64,000 bases of DNA from Ashinkailepas kermadecensis. Lineage: Eukaryota > Arthropoda > Thecostraca > Neolepadidae. A program made the translations under genes and the position numbers. Positions within the stretch are counted from its first letter, which is position 1, and every line of letters starts with the position of its first letter. Location: assembly GCA_034440615.1 (NCBI GenBank), contig JAOTOM010004362.1, positions 191,001 to 255,000 of the forward strand, read 5' to 3'. Under the pieces are notes generated by a model. That model had not been told where the DNA came from. It saw only the letters and a list, made by a program, of their open reading frames with translations, and searched no databases. This document shows positions 37,201 to 51,131 of the stretch, piece by piece.

Positions 37201-38711
37201 GGTAGACCAGGAGGCTGGGAAAGTACCGTCAGTCCATAGTTGACTTAATACCGAGAGGAGGTCGTCTTTGCTGGGGTCAGAGAGGTTTTGAATGAAGGGG
37301 TATGCCAGTCGATCAGGTCCAACAGCTGCATTGGTTACCTTGGAGAGATATAAATTTAGTTCATAGAGGGAAAAAAGGGCGTTGTAGGGTTCAGAGTTTT
37401 CGGAGCCAAGGTGACAAACGGCAAGAGTGTCGCGGAGGAATAAGGCAGTGTGCTGTGAGTATTGAGTGTTGGAGGAGATGTCAGAGTAATAGTTGGAGGA
37501 GATTTACAGAGTAAACAAGTAAAGTGGCGAAATGTTCCGCGACGGCTGTATGTTCTGTTATTTTCTGTTGACTAATTGTCAGTTGTGGGAATGCGCGGTG
37601 TGGGGCTCTGCCATTGGAGAAGGAGCGAATTTGAGTCCAGTTTTGGGAGATGGACGTATTCGGTTGAATGTGTCGGAGTAGAGTTGCCAGCTGCGTTTTT
37701 TTTGGCAGAAAGGATAATTTGCTGACAACGTAGTTTTTCCTCGCGGGCTTCTACCATGTTTTGTACGGTGAGGTTCTTACGAAATTTCCGCTCAGCCGTC
37801 ATCGCAAGGCGACGGCTCGTTGGCATTCGTCGTTCCACCACGGCACGTGTTTACGGCCGGGTGGGCGACGAGTTTTGGGTACGTGTTTTTCTGCCGCGAG
37901 TAGTATGGAATCAAGCAATGCCGAAAGTGGGCGGTGAGACTGGGGCGGGATAAGATTATCAATTTCCTGGGAAAAAGACGGTCATTTCGCTTTGCGAACG
38001 TTCCAGTTGGGGATAAATAAACGATCTCTAGACTGGGCCGAGCGTTCGAGTGTGACGTGGATGGGAAAGTGATCGCTGAAAAAGGGGGTCGGGTGGAACG
38101 TGCCAGAAGAAGAGTGGTGAGGTAGAAGCTGAAGCCAGGGAGGGGTCAATGGCAGACGGACGAAACGGGGCGATGTCTGTGTTGTGTGTGGGTGTTAAGT
38201 CATTTAGAAAGACCATGTTGTGGGTGTTGAAGAGTGTTTCAATGTGATGTCCGCGCGGAGATGTGTTGTGACAACCCCATGCCTGGTGATGGGCGTTGAG
38301 GTCGCACCAGACAGGGGTGTGGGAAGGGGACCGAAGAGATTGGTTACAGAAACTAAGGATAGCGTAGGAGAGGGTGAAGATAAAGAGAGAGTACAGTGAG
38401 CTCTAGTTGTGCAATCTGGACAGATACTGCAACGAAATTCAGGGCATTGGGATGGTGATCGGACGATGAAGAAGGGTATTCGAGACAAATAAGGCAACCC
38501 CGCCGCCGCGTGGTGTACAATTTTTGTTGTGGGTATAGAGGGTATAGCAAAATATATTAAAATTATATGGATCATAGTCCCGCCATCTGGTCTCCTGAAC
38601 GGTGGCAATCAATGCATTACTTTGTATGATATATTCCTTGAATTCTGCCCAATGGGATATGAGTGACCTTGTATTCCATTGGAGCAAGAATTCAGTGGTG
38701 GGTGTCTGCAT
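34234..38711 (-). pseudogene. LINE ORF2: endonuclease, reverse transcriptase, RNase H (broken)
   Basis: The start ATG is 15 nt after the ORF1 stop. An APE-type endonuclease opens with LLQWNTRSL, QETRW and RGGGVALFV (38439-38711). In other frames follow the NAHHQAWG-type block (about 38270) and SDHFPI (about 38065). The linker reads FRKNLTVQN (about 37770). Reverse transcriptase shows SYRPISLTS and AFQSGFRPRRST (37130-37000), GVPQGSVL (about 36770), the catalytic YADD (about 36660) and FEYLGI (about 36440). RNase H is split: YTDGSRT (about 35780) lies on one side of the insert, and YTAELVAIL, CTDSRSSIDAL and WISGHRGIPGNERVD on the other (34720-34480). The usual C-terminal zinc finger is not legible. 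At least six frame changes are needed to read through. Confidence 0.88.
34774..35646. mobile_element. 870 bp insertion inside the LINE RNase H
   Basis: RNase H homology stops at both ends. CCCATAA occurs at 34768-34774 and again at about 35650, which could be a 7 bp target duplication. The insert starts ATTCAGCCCCC, is GC-rich in the middle (34900-35340) and has no recognised ORF. A solo LTR is conceivable (TGTAACGATG at 34811), but a matching end was not found. Confidence 0.5.
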
Positions 38712-38726
38712 TAGTGGTGTTGGTGT

Positions 38727-40076
38727 TCACGCCCCCACAGGCGTGTGTGTGGCGGGGATGGCATGGCAGAGTCGTCCGTCTCGTACAAGTCGGACGACCC
38801 CGGTGAAGTGGAGGGCGGCTCTGGATCCCCGAGGTGGGGGGTTCGGGCTCAGGGAACGGGAGAGGTGGCGGACCCTAGGGGTCATGGAGGGGAGGCGACC
38901 CTGAGAGGGTGGCGTGGAGGAGGCCCTTGTCTTGGTGGGCGGAGCGGCCTGGTAGCGGAGAGGGGGGGGGGCGACAGAGTGGCCCGCGACTGGGCGCGTG
39001 GCCGGCGGCGGATCGACCTGTTGTCGGTGGGGGGTCCAGGTGTCAGAGGAGCCCGCGACAGGGGCAGGGCGCATGGCCGGTGGGGGTACGTCCTGGAGAC
39101 GGAGCGGGGGCCGGGGGACGGAGGGGCCCGCTAAGGAGGCAGGGCGAGAGGCCGGAGGCGGGGGAGGAGAGGACGGTCCAGCCCGGGGGTGAGAAGCCGC
39201 CTCAGCAGAGGTCGGCCACAGGGGGCCGAGCGGAGCCGAGCCCACACCATCGGTGGTGCAGGTGACGAGGAGGCTCGAGCGGTGAGTCAACGTTGTTGTC
39301 GCTCCTTTGCGTCGAGCCATGCCGGGCAGCGGGGGACGAGGCCAGGTGGGGGCCCAGGCAGGCCGCGCACCGAGGGACCTCTAATGCGCATATGTCTGTG
39401 GTGTGCCCCTCGGCACAGCGCCCACAGACTGGCTTCCTGGAGCGGCATACCTTGCCCAGGTGACCGTACCTCTGACAAATGGCACAGCTGGCTGGGGGCG
39501 GGTCCAGGGGCGGAGGGTGATGCGTAGATATCCCGCCATGATGTGGGTGGGCGGGGTCTGGGTCCGGAAGCCCAGTTTCAGCACTGGTCCGGGGCGGGGG
39601 CGGCGGTCGAGGCGGGTGACGTCACACACACCCTGGGACCGCACCTCGGTCAGGAGCCCCTCCTCGGATAGCTACACTAGCTCGGGGCCGTATGCCGTTA
39701 TGAAGACCAGGTTCAGCCGGTCCGCCAGCTCCACCGTGACGGCGATGTCTAGGAACCTCTCCAGGTTCAGCCGGTCCGCCAGCTCCACCGTGACGGCGAT
39801 GTCTAGGAACCTCTCCAGGTTCAGCCGGTCCGCCAGCTCCACCGTGACGGCGAAGTCTAGGAACCTCTCCAGGTTCAGCCGGTCAGCCAGCTCCACCGTG
39901 ACGGCGATGTCTAGGAACCTCTCCAGGTTCAGCAGTGCCCGGGCCTGGGAGGCCTCCCTGACTCGGACTAACAGGGCCCCGGAGCGGAGGACCTTGGCGG
40001 ACACCACTCCGCCTGTCTCTCGCGCGATTCCAAACGGGGAGGTGTGGGAACACGAGCCCACCTTCCTGGTTAACAA
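38727..40076 (-). pseudogene. LINE ORF1 nucleic-acid-binding (gag-like) protein, broken
   Basis: ORF1 proteins of this LINE group coat the RNA. Here the conserved lead-in (VLRSGALLVRVREASQARAL) is followed by a fourfold 18-residue expansion. An in-frame TAG at 39672 interrupts LSEEGLLTEVRSQGV, and a frameshift separates the AGYLRI segment from the zinc knuckles. These read CAICQRYGHLGKVC, CGRCAEGHTTDIC and a third CAAC..H (39460-39350), giving CX2CX4HX4C and CX2CX3HX4C spacing. A Pro-rich C-terminal tail of nearly 200 residues (39320-38727) ends 15 nt before ORF2. The true start is upstream of 40076, in the GC-rich leader. Confidence 0.8.
39709..39926 (-). repeat. 54 bp in-frame tandem repeat in LINE ORF1
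   Basis: Four units of CCAGGTTCAGCCGGTCCGCC..GGCGATGTCTAGGAACCTCT encode LNLERFLDIAVTVELADR on the minus strand. 54 is a multiple of three, so the frame survives. Units are almost identical, which indicates a recent expansion. Confidence 0.95.
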
Positions 40077-40298
40077 GACGAAGGACTCCCCTCCGGAGGG
40101 TCGCGGGGAGGGGGCAGGCGGGCTCCAGGCTGGGGCCGACGTCTTCCGTCCTCCGAGTGGGGCGGGGGGTTCCCGGGCATACCGGGGCGGGGTGAGGGTG
40201 CTTACCCCAGAGGGGAGTGGGAGGAGTGTGCGTGTGGGGAGGGGCGCCCTGAAGGGGTGCGAACAAGATAGGCACCCTGAAGGGGTGTTTCACTAAAA

Positions 40299-42915
40299 CC
40301 ATCACGCCCTGGTATTTGCATGGGACGCATGATGCATGCTGCTTGTGGCAGTTGCCCGCCACCTGAAGGGCACAATATTGAGTACACCTACCTGCGGTAG
40401 TGGAGTCCATGGCATTCTGAGCAGTGGCATTGTTCGGCCATCTGAAGGGCACAATTCCGAGCACACCTACCTGACGGTAGAGAAGTCAGTGGCGGGCTGA
40501 GGAGTTGTATTATTCGGCCACCTGAAGTGAGCAATGCGGAGCACACCCACCTGACGGAAGAGGAGTCCGTGGCGGTCTGAGTAGCGACGATTCAGTGTAT
40601 CGCCTGCCGCACTCTTATTTTGGTCTCCACCAAGGCTACCGTGGTACAGCCATGAACACGATCATGGGTAGCGTGCAGATGTCAATTGGCTTACTAGGCA
40701 TTGCAATTATGTACCAACCAACATGCAAGTTCGATATATGCACGTTGAATGCCCGGTTAGCATGGGCCGTCGTCGGAAGAAGGAAGGATTAGCCCGCTTC
40801 ACGACGACTAATAAGCACCGGGACGCAATGTCGATGGCTGTGTCTAGCATGAAGAGCATATTATTGAGATATATGCACCTGATATGTATAATTTAAATGT
40901 TTCTCAAGTTATGCTTATAAAGCAATAAATTCAAAATGAAACTCAACCAATATATCCAAATTCCAGCATTGTATGAAGAAAAAACACTCCACTCACGTAA
41001 ACAACTAGCCAGTCTGACCATACCTGGCACCATGGCACAGGAGTTCAGAGTTGGTGGATATAGCATAAATTTGCGATGGCAGATATTGCAAATGTCCGAT
41101 ATTCGGGAGGATATGTCAGTATGTATCCGGCAAATGAATATTGAGATTTATACGTTGTATTTTAGGGATGTGAAGTCGCATTATCTTGAAGAAACTTCGA
41201 GATGTATCACCTCCGTATGGCATGATTCCACTTTGATCCGCGCGAATATGTCAAACTGTCATCACGTTTGGCTTCAGACGCAATGGTAATGCGGACATCG
41301 GGGGACCTCCAGCTAAATAAAGAAAACTGCTAGGTTCCTGATGTCTTTCAAGAAGTCTGAAACATTCGACTGCGACAAGCGCCCTCGCATGTTCACTAGT
41401 GTGTGCGAGTGGAATATAGTTACAAATTATGGGACTCCGTCTCCATAAAATATGACTCGAATTGCATTCATTAATGTTGGCCTGCCTTCATATTTCAACT
41501 TCATTGCCACTTACACTGATATATTGCACAACTTGTTGACTTGCTGGGGAACAATTTGTGTTTGCTTCCAAAACTTGAAAATCTGCTTCTACAAATTGAA
41601 TAGTCTTCTGGAACTATCCTTTGGTAAGCATACACCATAGGTGCGCGAGCTGCTGGCGACGTCGCACGCGGCTCGCCGCCGACCCCCCGCTATCGATGAC
41701 GGTCGGGCCTGGAACCATTGCCTCAATGTTAATTGGCCCCAACGCCAAAGTTACAGGTAAATTTTCATATTTGAAGCGAAAGGCGATGTGCCTGGCATGA
41801 GTTCCGCCACCACTGGAGTTGAGCCCGACAGGTTTTCTCGATATTGTTTAAGAACATTACGCTTATGGGCGTTGAATAGAAAGAATGCATCTACAACCGT
41901 GAATTTCACCTTCACCAATTTGGCGTGGCAGAGTCGATGTTGCTTAGTATTGTTGAAGGGTGGAACTTTACTTTTTGTCGTGCCACCGCCCGGCTGCGCT
42001 ACGGATCCTCTGGACAGCAACCGACGGCGCTTGACGTACCTCGAGGCATGCCAGAACCTCAATAATGCCGGAAAGCTTCATGTTAACAGTTAAGAAATCG
42101 CAGGGTTAGATGTCGTTGAAAGTAGTCGAGTATGGCATCAGAAGGCAGCTGATTTTATTCCGGTTTACTTGGGACAATTGGAAATTAATTCGCTAATGTA
42201 GAACATCTGATATGGAATTAAAAGGAATATAATATGGTAATTCGAGACTGAATTCCTGGAATTGAGTCCAAAAGTCAAAGGATAGATATATATAAAAGTA
42301 GTCGAGTGTGGCATCAGAAGGCAGCTGATTTATGTCAGTTTATTTGAGACCATTTGAAATTAATTCAACAGAGCAGAACATATGATATGCAATTTAAAGG
42401 TATACAATGTGATAATTCGAGACACAAATCCTGAAATTGAGTGCAAAAATGACAGGGTTAGATATTTATAAAAGTAGTTGAGAATGGCACCAGAAGGCAG
42501 CTGATTTTATGCCAGTTTATTTGATGCCATTGGAAATTACTTCGGCATTGTAGAGCATCCGGTGGGCAATTAAAAGGAATACAATATGATAATTCCAAAC
42601 AGGAATCCTGGAATTCATTACAAACATGACAGGGTTAGATATCTATAAAAGTAGTCGAGTATGGCATCATAAGGCAGCTGATTTTATGACGGTTTATTTA
42701 AGACCATTGGAAATTAATTCGGTAATGTAGAACATCTGATATACAATTTAAAGGAATACAATGTGATAACTTGGAACACAAATTCTGGAATTGAGTGCAA
42801 AAGTGATAGGGTTCAACCAACATGGAAGTTATTCAAGATGATATAAAAATGTAGCACGTTCGATTTTCGTTTAGTTAAGAACATTGGACATTGTCAGCAC
42901 ATCACACAGAAGATG
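40299..42915 (+). repeat. R1 dispersed repeat, copy B (most complete)
   Basis: Starts at ACCATCACGCCCTGGTATTT, which is also the end of the inverted copy C (46277-46297). Order: about three 82 bp minisatellite units (40360-40580), a unique body of about 1.5 kb, four 176 bp tandem units (42095-42830), then GAACATTGGACATTGTCAGCA. The tail is shared with copy E to about 42910. The body contains a 117-codon ORF (40936-41289) that is not preserved in copy A. No transposase or terminal inverted repeats are visible. Confidence 0.8.
42095..42830 (+). repeat. 176 bp tandem array inside R1 copy B
   Basis: The marker AGTAGTCGAGTATGGCATCA occurs at 42121, 42298, 42473 and 42650 (spacings 177, 175, 177). 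Each unit carries GGCAGCTGATTTTAT, ATTGGAAATTAATTC and CCTGGAATTGAGTGCAAAA. Confidence 0.95.
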
Positions 42916-43235
42916 TATGATACGCTTTTATCGCTATACGATTCCATGATGGAATCTACTAGAGCTTCCATCTTTTCTCCGATTTTGGCAGCGAGTCATG
43001 TAATTAAATTGGTTTTGTATTATTGTGTATGACACTCGCTGCCGACTTCTCCCGCGGAAGGCCAGATGCATAATATGTTAGATTTATATTGTGCATAGCA
43101 TAAATATGTCCTTGCATGCATCTATGCATCCGGAGAACGCTAGTTAAATGTAAATTTTCCTCCATGTGCATGACTCGCTGTATTCTGGAACGATAATGTG
43201 GTAAGTCTAGCTGCAAGGACATCAAATGCCATCTG

Positions 43236-43322
43236 CACATTCGCGTGACATTCACACATTCGCGTGACATTCACACATTCGCGTGACATTCACACATTCG
43301 CGTGACATTTACACATTCGCGT
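43236..43322. repeat. 19 bp tandem repeat
   Basis: CACATTCGCGTGACATTCA is repeated about 4.5 times. The sequence after it (ATTCGCGTCGCTATGAGGCTT) also occurs near 7040. Confidence 0.95.
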
Positions 43323-43354
43323 CGCTATGAGGCTTCTCAGCGCTGGCGAACCGG

Positions 43355-43510
43355 AACATGTCGCCGAACGCCCGCTGACCAACACAGACCCACGTGATCA
43401 AGTGCACACCGTACGATATGGTGCGCTCGTCAGCCTCCCGCGCATTCGAGGCAGCTCGGCGGGCAAACGGCAGCTGGTATACCGCGAAACCCGCTTTGCA
43501 ATTGGCGGCT
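43355..43510 (+). repeat. short dispersed repeat, copy 1 (ACCCACGTGATCAAGTGCAC)
   Basis: ACCCACGTGATCAAGTGCAC, GGTGCGCTC, GCATTCGAGGCA and GCAAACGGCAGCTGGTATAC recur in order in reverse complement at 55455-55600. A CxxC-like reading in one frame is not enough to name a protein. Confidence 0.8.
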
Positions 43511-43589
43511 TCAAGCGCGCGCCAACGAGTAGTCGTTATGACATATCAGGCGCGAAGTCAGCCAATATATAGTACGTTGATCGGAACAG

Positions 43590-44420
43590 GTCTGAATAGC
43601 ATAAGCGACGAAGATGAACTATAAACAAACAAATGGAGCATGCTCACTTACCAAAACGACCAGCTTTTGGTCCAGTGACAGCTGGTTTATGCAAATAGCC
43701 TGAAAGTATTTATCTGGATCCACACCTGGGATTTTGTCTAGTAGGAATTTTGGAATACAACGGCCACTAGCAGGAGGTAATCCCCATGGCATACCAATGG
43801 CGGACTCTGGCCATGTCAATTACGTTGATTTTAATATGTTTAAATTCCATTAGCGTCGAGGTTAACATATAAATAAACAGAGCAAGCGTTCACATATCCA
43901 AAACGATCAGTGTTTGGTCCAAAAACAGCTTGCACAAACCCTCCTAATCTGTATTTAGATCCGCGCCAGGGATGTCTGGTTGGACACCATGGGGAGTCAA
44001 AACCAAATGAACATGACTTCCGAAGTAAACGCAATGACAACAGCCGGTTGCGAATTCAGTGGTCTCCAAATGTCATGCCATGCGAGCAGGTTGCTGCTGT
44101 TGTTAATATCGCCAACCAGCTTCCACCACAAGTGATTGGCTACTTGTAGTAGTTATAACCATTTATAATTCGCGTCTAAAGATCACCTGATCATTTGTGC
44201 TCGCATCAGTGGCGAATCTAAGAATTGCCCCCCCCCCCCCACCCCGCCGAACGCATAATCTTGCCTCGAGTGAATTCTAGACCCACTTGATCTTATTCAG
44301 TTACTAATGTAACACGAACAGGATTCACGGACGGAGCCCCGTATGGTACTGTATGCACTGGAACATTGGAACTGTGAACAACGCTCTTATGAGGTGCAGT
44401 TCGTTATATTATCAATTCAC
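43590..44420 (+). repeat. R3 dispersed repeat, partial plus fuller copy in tandem
   Basis: 43640-43760 and 43880-44010 repeat each other (CCAAAACGA.CAG.TTTTGGTCCA, then an A/TCCGCGCCAGGGATG-like segment). The second copy runs to 44420 and matches 60385-61110, sharing CGAAGTAAACGCAATGACAA and GGAGCCCCGTATGGTACTGT. A CAGTGGCGAATCTAAGAATT end with a C run at 44207-44241 looks like a separate hAT-type insertion edge. Confidence 0.75.
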
Positions 44421-45179
44421 TTCAACCTGTCATTCTGCCCTCAAACTGAAATGAGAGCAATTGGTCACTCAACTTCCGGTAATAAAATTGCGTCATACAG
44501 CTTCTGTGCAATGAGCTAACAATTGCCAATGTCCTTGTAGGGAAGTCTTCTTCTTCTTCTTCTTCTTCTCCGCACGTGGTAGTCTAATGAACCTCGGCTC
44601 CGCGACAACACCGAAAGTTCAATTTTCTCTGCAATTCGATATATTGTGTAGACGTTTTGAAACGGGCAGACTCACACGCTTCAGATATACGTTTTGTAAA
44701 ATGTTCTAAAGTTTCTGCCAACCTAAATTATGACAAGTCCCGAATTCACGGCAAACGACCATCAATTGAATTTCGCACCCGGCACCCGGCAGCGACCGGC
44801 AGCGACCCGACGATTTAGACAGTTCAGTTCAGTTCCCTCTGGCGGGTCAGTGACATACTGCCCGCGGGAGCCCGCGGGAGCCCGCGGGAGCCCGCGACGA
44901 GCTGGAGACTCCGCCCACACCCGTCTGTCATAGCCAAGTTAAAGTGGGTGCGATCAGTGACTAGAGGCGATCGGCAGGCCAGCTTCCGAGACATCATGGC
45001 CGCACGAGCTCAGAGAAATGAAAGAGGGGCTTTGTGGTCATCCACCTTGGTTTAGAGCGGACGCGGGACGGCACCGATCGCCTCAGGCGGCCATCGGTAG
45101 CCCAAACACACGTCGTTACCACATTCCCCAGCACCTGGCCGGCAGGCCGGCTGGATTACGGGATTGTGGCATTACGGGA
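44421..45179. other. unassigned sequence
   Basis: Contains a CTT run (44548-44569) and a 12 bp GAGCCCGCGG tandem (44860-44898). Short ORFs only. Confidence 0.4.
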
Positions 45180-46297
45180 ATATGCCAATATTATCATGGG
45201 ACGGTCGAAACAGTGCATATATTTAAACTATGTTACATCTTTAACAAAACGAAAATCCAATGAGCCACATATTGATGACATCTTGAAGAGCTTCCGTGAA
45301 GTTTGAATCCTGTCATTTTTGCGCTCAGTTCCAGGATTTGTGTCCAATTATTGCATTGTATTCATTTAAATTGCATAGCAGATAATCTATATTAACGAAG
45401 TAATAGTCTGAAAGAAACCGGCACAAAATGAATGCCATACTGATGCCATACTCCACAATTTTCATACCAATCTAAGCATGTCAATTTTTCATATTGACTT
45501 GGAACTTTCAGGTATTATTGAGGATCTGGCATGGCTCGATGCGTAAGGGCCGACATTTGCTGCCGAGAGGAAACGATGAGCCGCCGAGGTGTTACGACAA
45601 AAAAAGAAGAGACTTCGAGTCTTGATCAATATCAAGCAACATCGACGCGCCACGCCAAAATTTTATAGGGGAAATTCACGTTCATAGTTGCATTCTTTCT
45701 TTCAATGCCATGCACGTAATGTTCTTAACAATATCGAGAGATCCTGTCGGCCTCAACTCCACTGGTGGCGGAAATCATGTCAAGCACATCGCCTATCGCT
45801 TAAAATATCAAAATATGCCTGTGACTGTGGTGTTGGAGACTGGGGACCGCGGTGTGCATATGTCGACCTTGCATGTTGGCTGGTGCATAATTGCAACGTC
45901 AATAAGCCAGATTGACATCTGCACGCTACCCATGACCGTGTTCAAGGTACCATGGTAACCTGGGAGCAGACCAAAACAAAGGTGCGGCAGACGCATACAC
46001 TGAATCGTCGTTACTCAGACCGCCACGGAACCCGCCTACCGTCAGGTGGGTGTGCTCCGCATTGTACACGTCAGGTGGCCGAATAATACACTAATCAGAC
46101 CGCCACTGACTCCTCTACCGTCAGGTGGGTGTGCTCCACACTATACACGTCAGATGGCGCCGAACAATGACACTGCTCAGACTGCCACGGACTCGACTAC
46201 CGCAGGTAGGTGTACTCGACATCGTGCCCTTCAGGTGGCGGACAAGTGCCACAAGCATCATGCATCGTATCCCATATAAATACCAGGGCGTGATGGT
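45180..46297 (-). repeat. R1 dispersed repeat, copy C (inverted, internal deletion)
   Basis: The reverse complement begins ACCATCACGCCCTGGTATTT, has about three 82 bp units (46020-46240) and the GCGTGCAGATGTCAAT landmark (45906-45930). It then jumps near 45835 to the GCGATAGGCGATGTGCTTGA segment, so the central body is deleted. It ends with one 176 bp unit and GATTTTCGTTTTGTTAA (45236-45255). Confidence 0.8.
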
Positions 46298-46360
46298 CTC
46301 ATTGAAAATTTACATACGGAATGACACCTTTATTCATTCAATTCAATCTACTCATAGCAT

Positions 46361-48186
46361 GAGCCCAAGCTACTAGAATGGGTGAATTGATTTCCAAACA
46401 ACCATTTTGGTTTGAAAACCTCCGCACCAAACTAACACAAAGCTACTCCTATTATGACACCAAAATATGAAACCACATAAGCAATTGGAGCCTCCGGTGA
46501 AATTAGAGGAACACGAATGCGTCGACAATTCCTTGAATGTGTGACAGGATATCATGAGAAAAAAGTCCCAACACGAAACCAACTCGCTTAAGAAATGATT
46601 GTGATATATTTGCGGCAGCAGAGACCACCAGTTTGGCTTCAGCCGAACCAATTCACATACATGGCCGTACACGCTCTCAAAGAGGTTATGGAGCGTTACC
46701 AACGTCCAGTTTGATCTGTGTTCTGGTGCGTTGAACCGGATGCACCATTGGGCATTGGTCCAGTAATGGCTGTGCAGGGGTATGGACCCTACATCGTGAA
46801 GCTGCCGTGGTGTTTCCTGTATGCCCGGGCAGGTGAACAAGCTCCTGTGTACCCAGGCATATGTCAAAGTCCAAGAGTGTTGTCTGCGAGTGGAGTAGAG
46901 AAAATACAATCGACGATGATATTTGATGCGAAGGCATGCCTCTTTTCTATGGCACATTTTAGAATACATTTGACAAATAAACATAATGTTGTGGTGTCTA
47001 CTTCACAGCTCCTCTTCAATGACTTCGCTGGCCATCGCCAGAACATCATCCACTGAGACAGCAATGAGCAAGATATGTGGCAGATGACGCTAGCGATGAG
47101 TGTGCAACACTTTAAAGCTGTACATTAAAAGTATGTCATGGGACACTGAGAAAAGACAACTTTTAATCCGACCTGTCTTAGCAGCGATACCAAAATAAAA
47201 CCCGATATCCCGATATCCCGATAGCCACTCTCAGTTGAGGAATGTATTACTCAAATGGAACCTGAAACCGGTATTATTTGAGTAATAACTTCGAATGTTG
47301 AAACCAGTAGCTATTCTCAGGTGAACTGGCTTCAGCAAGAACAAAAAATATGTTTGTTGAAAGTTAAAACTTTGAAGTAGTTTTACACGAGTACATTTGC
47401 GACCCACCAAGAGACAGAGTGGCACTTGTGACTGGTCTCAATTGAGCATAGCTGTTTAAGCTGAAACCAATTGCTATTTCCAGTCTGACTGGTTTCACTT
47501 GAGACTAAACGATATTCTCATTCCTGAATCTTGAAAGTGGTTTCACATGAGTACACTTGTAAGTCTCAATGCACTGGCATTCTCTTCTGAGAATGGCGTT
47601 CTCAGTATATCCCGAGCAGAGCGCTCGTCTTGTCTGGTCTGATTTGAGTATGGAAAATGAGAACGTCTGCTATTCTCAGAGATCATATATGCTTCTCAAA
47701 TTTTTTTCCGTGTAGCATTTTAATACACAACTTTTCCATGTGCAGTGTGGAAATGTGATCTCACTCATTTTACCGTGCCGAATGGCATGCGTAACGAAGT
47801 TAGTTTCGGACCCCCTTTTTTAATGCATTTGGCTCCCACGTATCCTGGGATCCGAGCTCTGAGTGGATCCCAGGCATTTCATCAACACCTGTCATGCGCC
47901 GACCTCAGCAGAGGGATGCCATCGCTCCGGCCGCCCAGCGTTGGCCGGCCGCATTCCGCCCATGGCTTGTGTCGATGTCCAATGGAAGTGTCTGTCTGAT
48001 GCAATGGCTCTGACTCGCGAGACACCGGCGTCCCGGGCCGGTGAGTCAACTGAGAACTGTGCTCGAGGGTGGACGTACGTGTGAGAGGCGGTGGCCAGAA
48101 CTTTGTTAATTTTGGTATCACTGTTGGACTATTGAAACTGTTGAATAAGTTGTCACCATTTGGTTCTCTAATCAGTCCGATCAAAT
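46361..48186 (+). repeat. left arm of a large inverted repeat (X family)
   Basis: Reverse complement of 51132-53057 over its whole length, with point changes and small indels. Outer landmark AGCCCAAGCTACTAGAATGG, middle CACTG element (47144-47712), inner landmark AACAAAGTTCTGGCC.. (48090-48110) and GTCACCATTTGGTTCTCTAA at 48148-48170. ORFs in the arm (46718-47056) are shared with the other arm but show many replacement changes. Confidence 0.92.
47144..47712. mobile_element. CACTG-ended element in the left arm
   Basis: Begins CACTGAGAAAAGAC and ends TTTTTTTCCGTG. It is rich in TTGAGAC and TTCTCA words. It is the counterpart of 51678-52282 and related to the ends of 25505-27140. Confidence 0.6.
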
Positions 48187-48495
48187 CACGACATAAAGTA
48201 GCACTGCATCTTAATCAAACTTAACCTAATCTTCGTCTCCTTTATCTATGAGTAAAGTGAAGTTGTCAGTTAATTGATCTTATGGTTTACAACTGTCATC
48301 TTGGTAGCTCAGTATGCTGATGTGTCTTCTTTGAATGCACCCTCACTCCCCACATGAAAACATCCACATCAATGGTGCCCCCTCCAGACAAGTATGCCCT
48401 GCTCAAAGTTCCTGGATCCATCCTGCCCTGGATTCAAGCAATAGCAGCAAGCCCTGGAAGCAATAAATGGTTTTTCATTGTCTTTTTCCTTGCAG
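48187..48495. other. unassigned sequence at the start of the loop
   Basis: A C-rich open stretch (48354-48470) precedes a strong splice acceptor. No domain was recognised. Confidence 0.35.
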
Positions 48496-48573
48496 GTCAT
48501 GTGGGCTCAGAAACAAGACGGAGCAAGCAGGCCTGGCATGATGATTGGCATAAATTAGAAGCAATTATTAATT
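48496..48573 (+). CDS. candidate internal exon, unknown gene
   Basis: A pyrimidine tract and CAG (TTGTCTTTTTCCTTGCAG, ending 48495) precede 78 bp, followed by the perfect donor GTAAGT at 48574. One frame is open throughout (HVGSETRRSKQAWHDDWHKL then EAIIN) and the other two contain stops. The peptide matches nothing I know. It lies in the loop of the large inverted repeat. It may be an exon of a host gene or of a captured fragment. Confidence 0.35.
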
Positions 48574-51070
<2,497 letters not shown>

Positions 51071-51131
51071 CCTCTCCAATTATGATGTCCACTAGCCGTT
51101 TTTCCAAAGTCACCGCTATTAGTGACCTTGC

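Larger units (their letters stand above)
33854..40290 (-). mobile_element. near full-length LINE of the RNase H-bearing group, inactive
   Basis: Minus-strand order is: GC-rich 5' leader (about 40290-40080), ORF1 with CCHC knuckles (to 38727), ORF2 (38711-34234), 3' UTR and a (AACC)n tail at 33854-33870. Endonuclease plus RNase H plus a CCHC ORF1 is the architecture of I/R1/LOA-like non-LTR retrotransposons. Multiple frameshifts and stops, and an 870 bp insert in RNase H, make it non-functional. Its 5' end abuts R1 copy B at about 40299. I could not match target duplications. Confidence 0.85.

Noticed and set aside
38745..40296. Long plus-strand ORFs (for example 39403-40296, 297 codons)
   Set aside because: They are antisense shadows of the GC-rich LINE ORF1 region and its 54 bp repeat.
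40936..41289. 117-codon ORF in R1 copy B as a conserved R1 protein
   Set aside because: Copy A breaks the frame, and the aligned pieces show about 55 percent amino-acid identity at higher nucleotide identity, which is what non-coding drift gives.
46718..47056. ORF shared by both arms of the large inverted repeat (partner 52370-52675)
   Set aside because: Replacement changes outnumber silent ones between the arms, so no protein constraint is visible.
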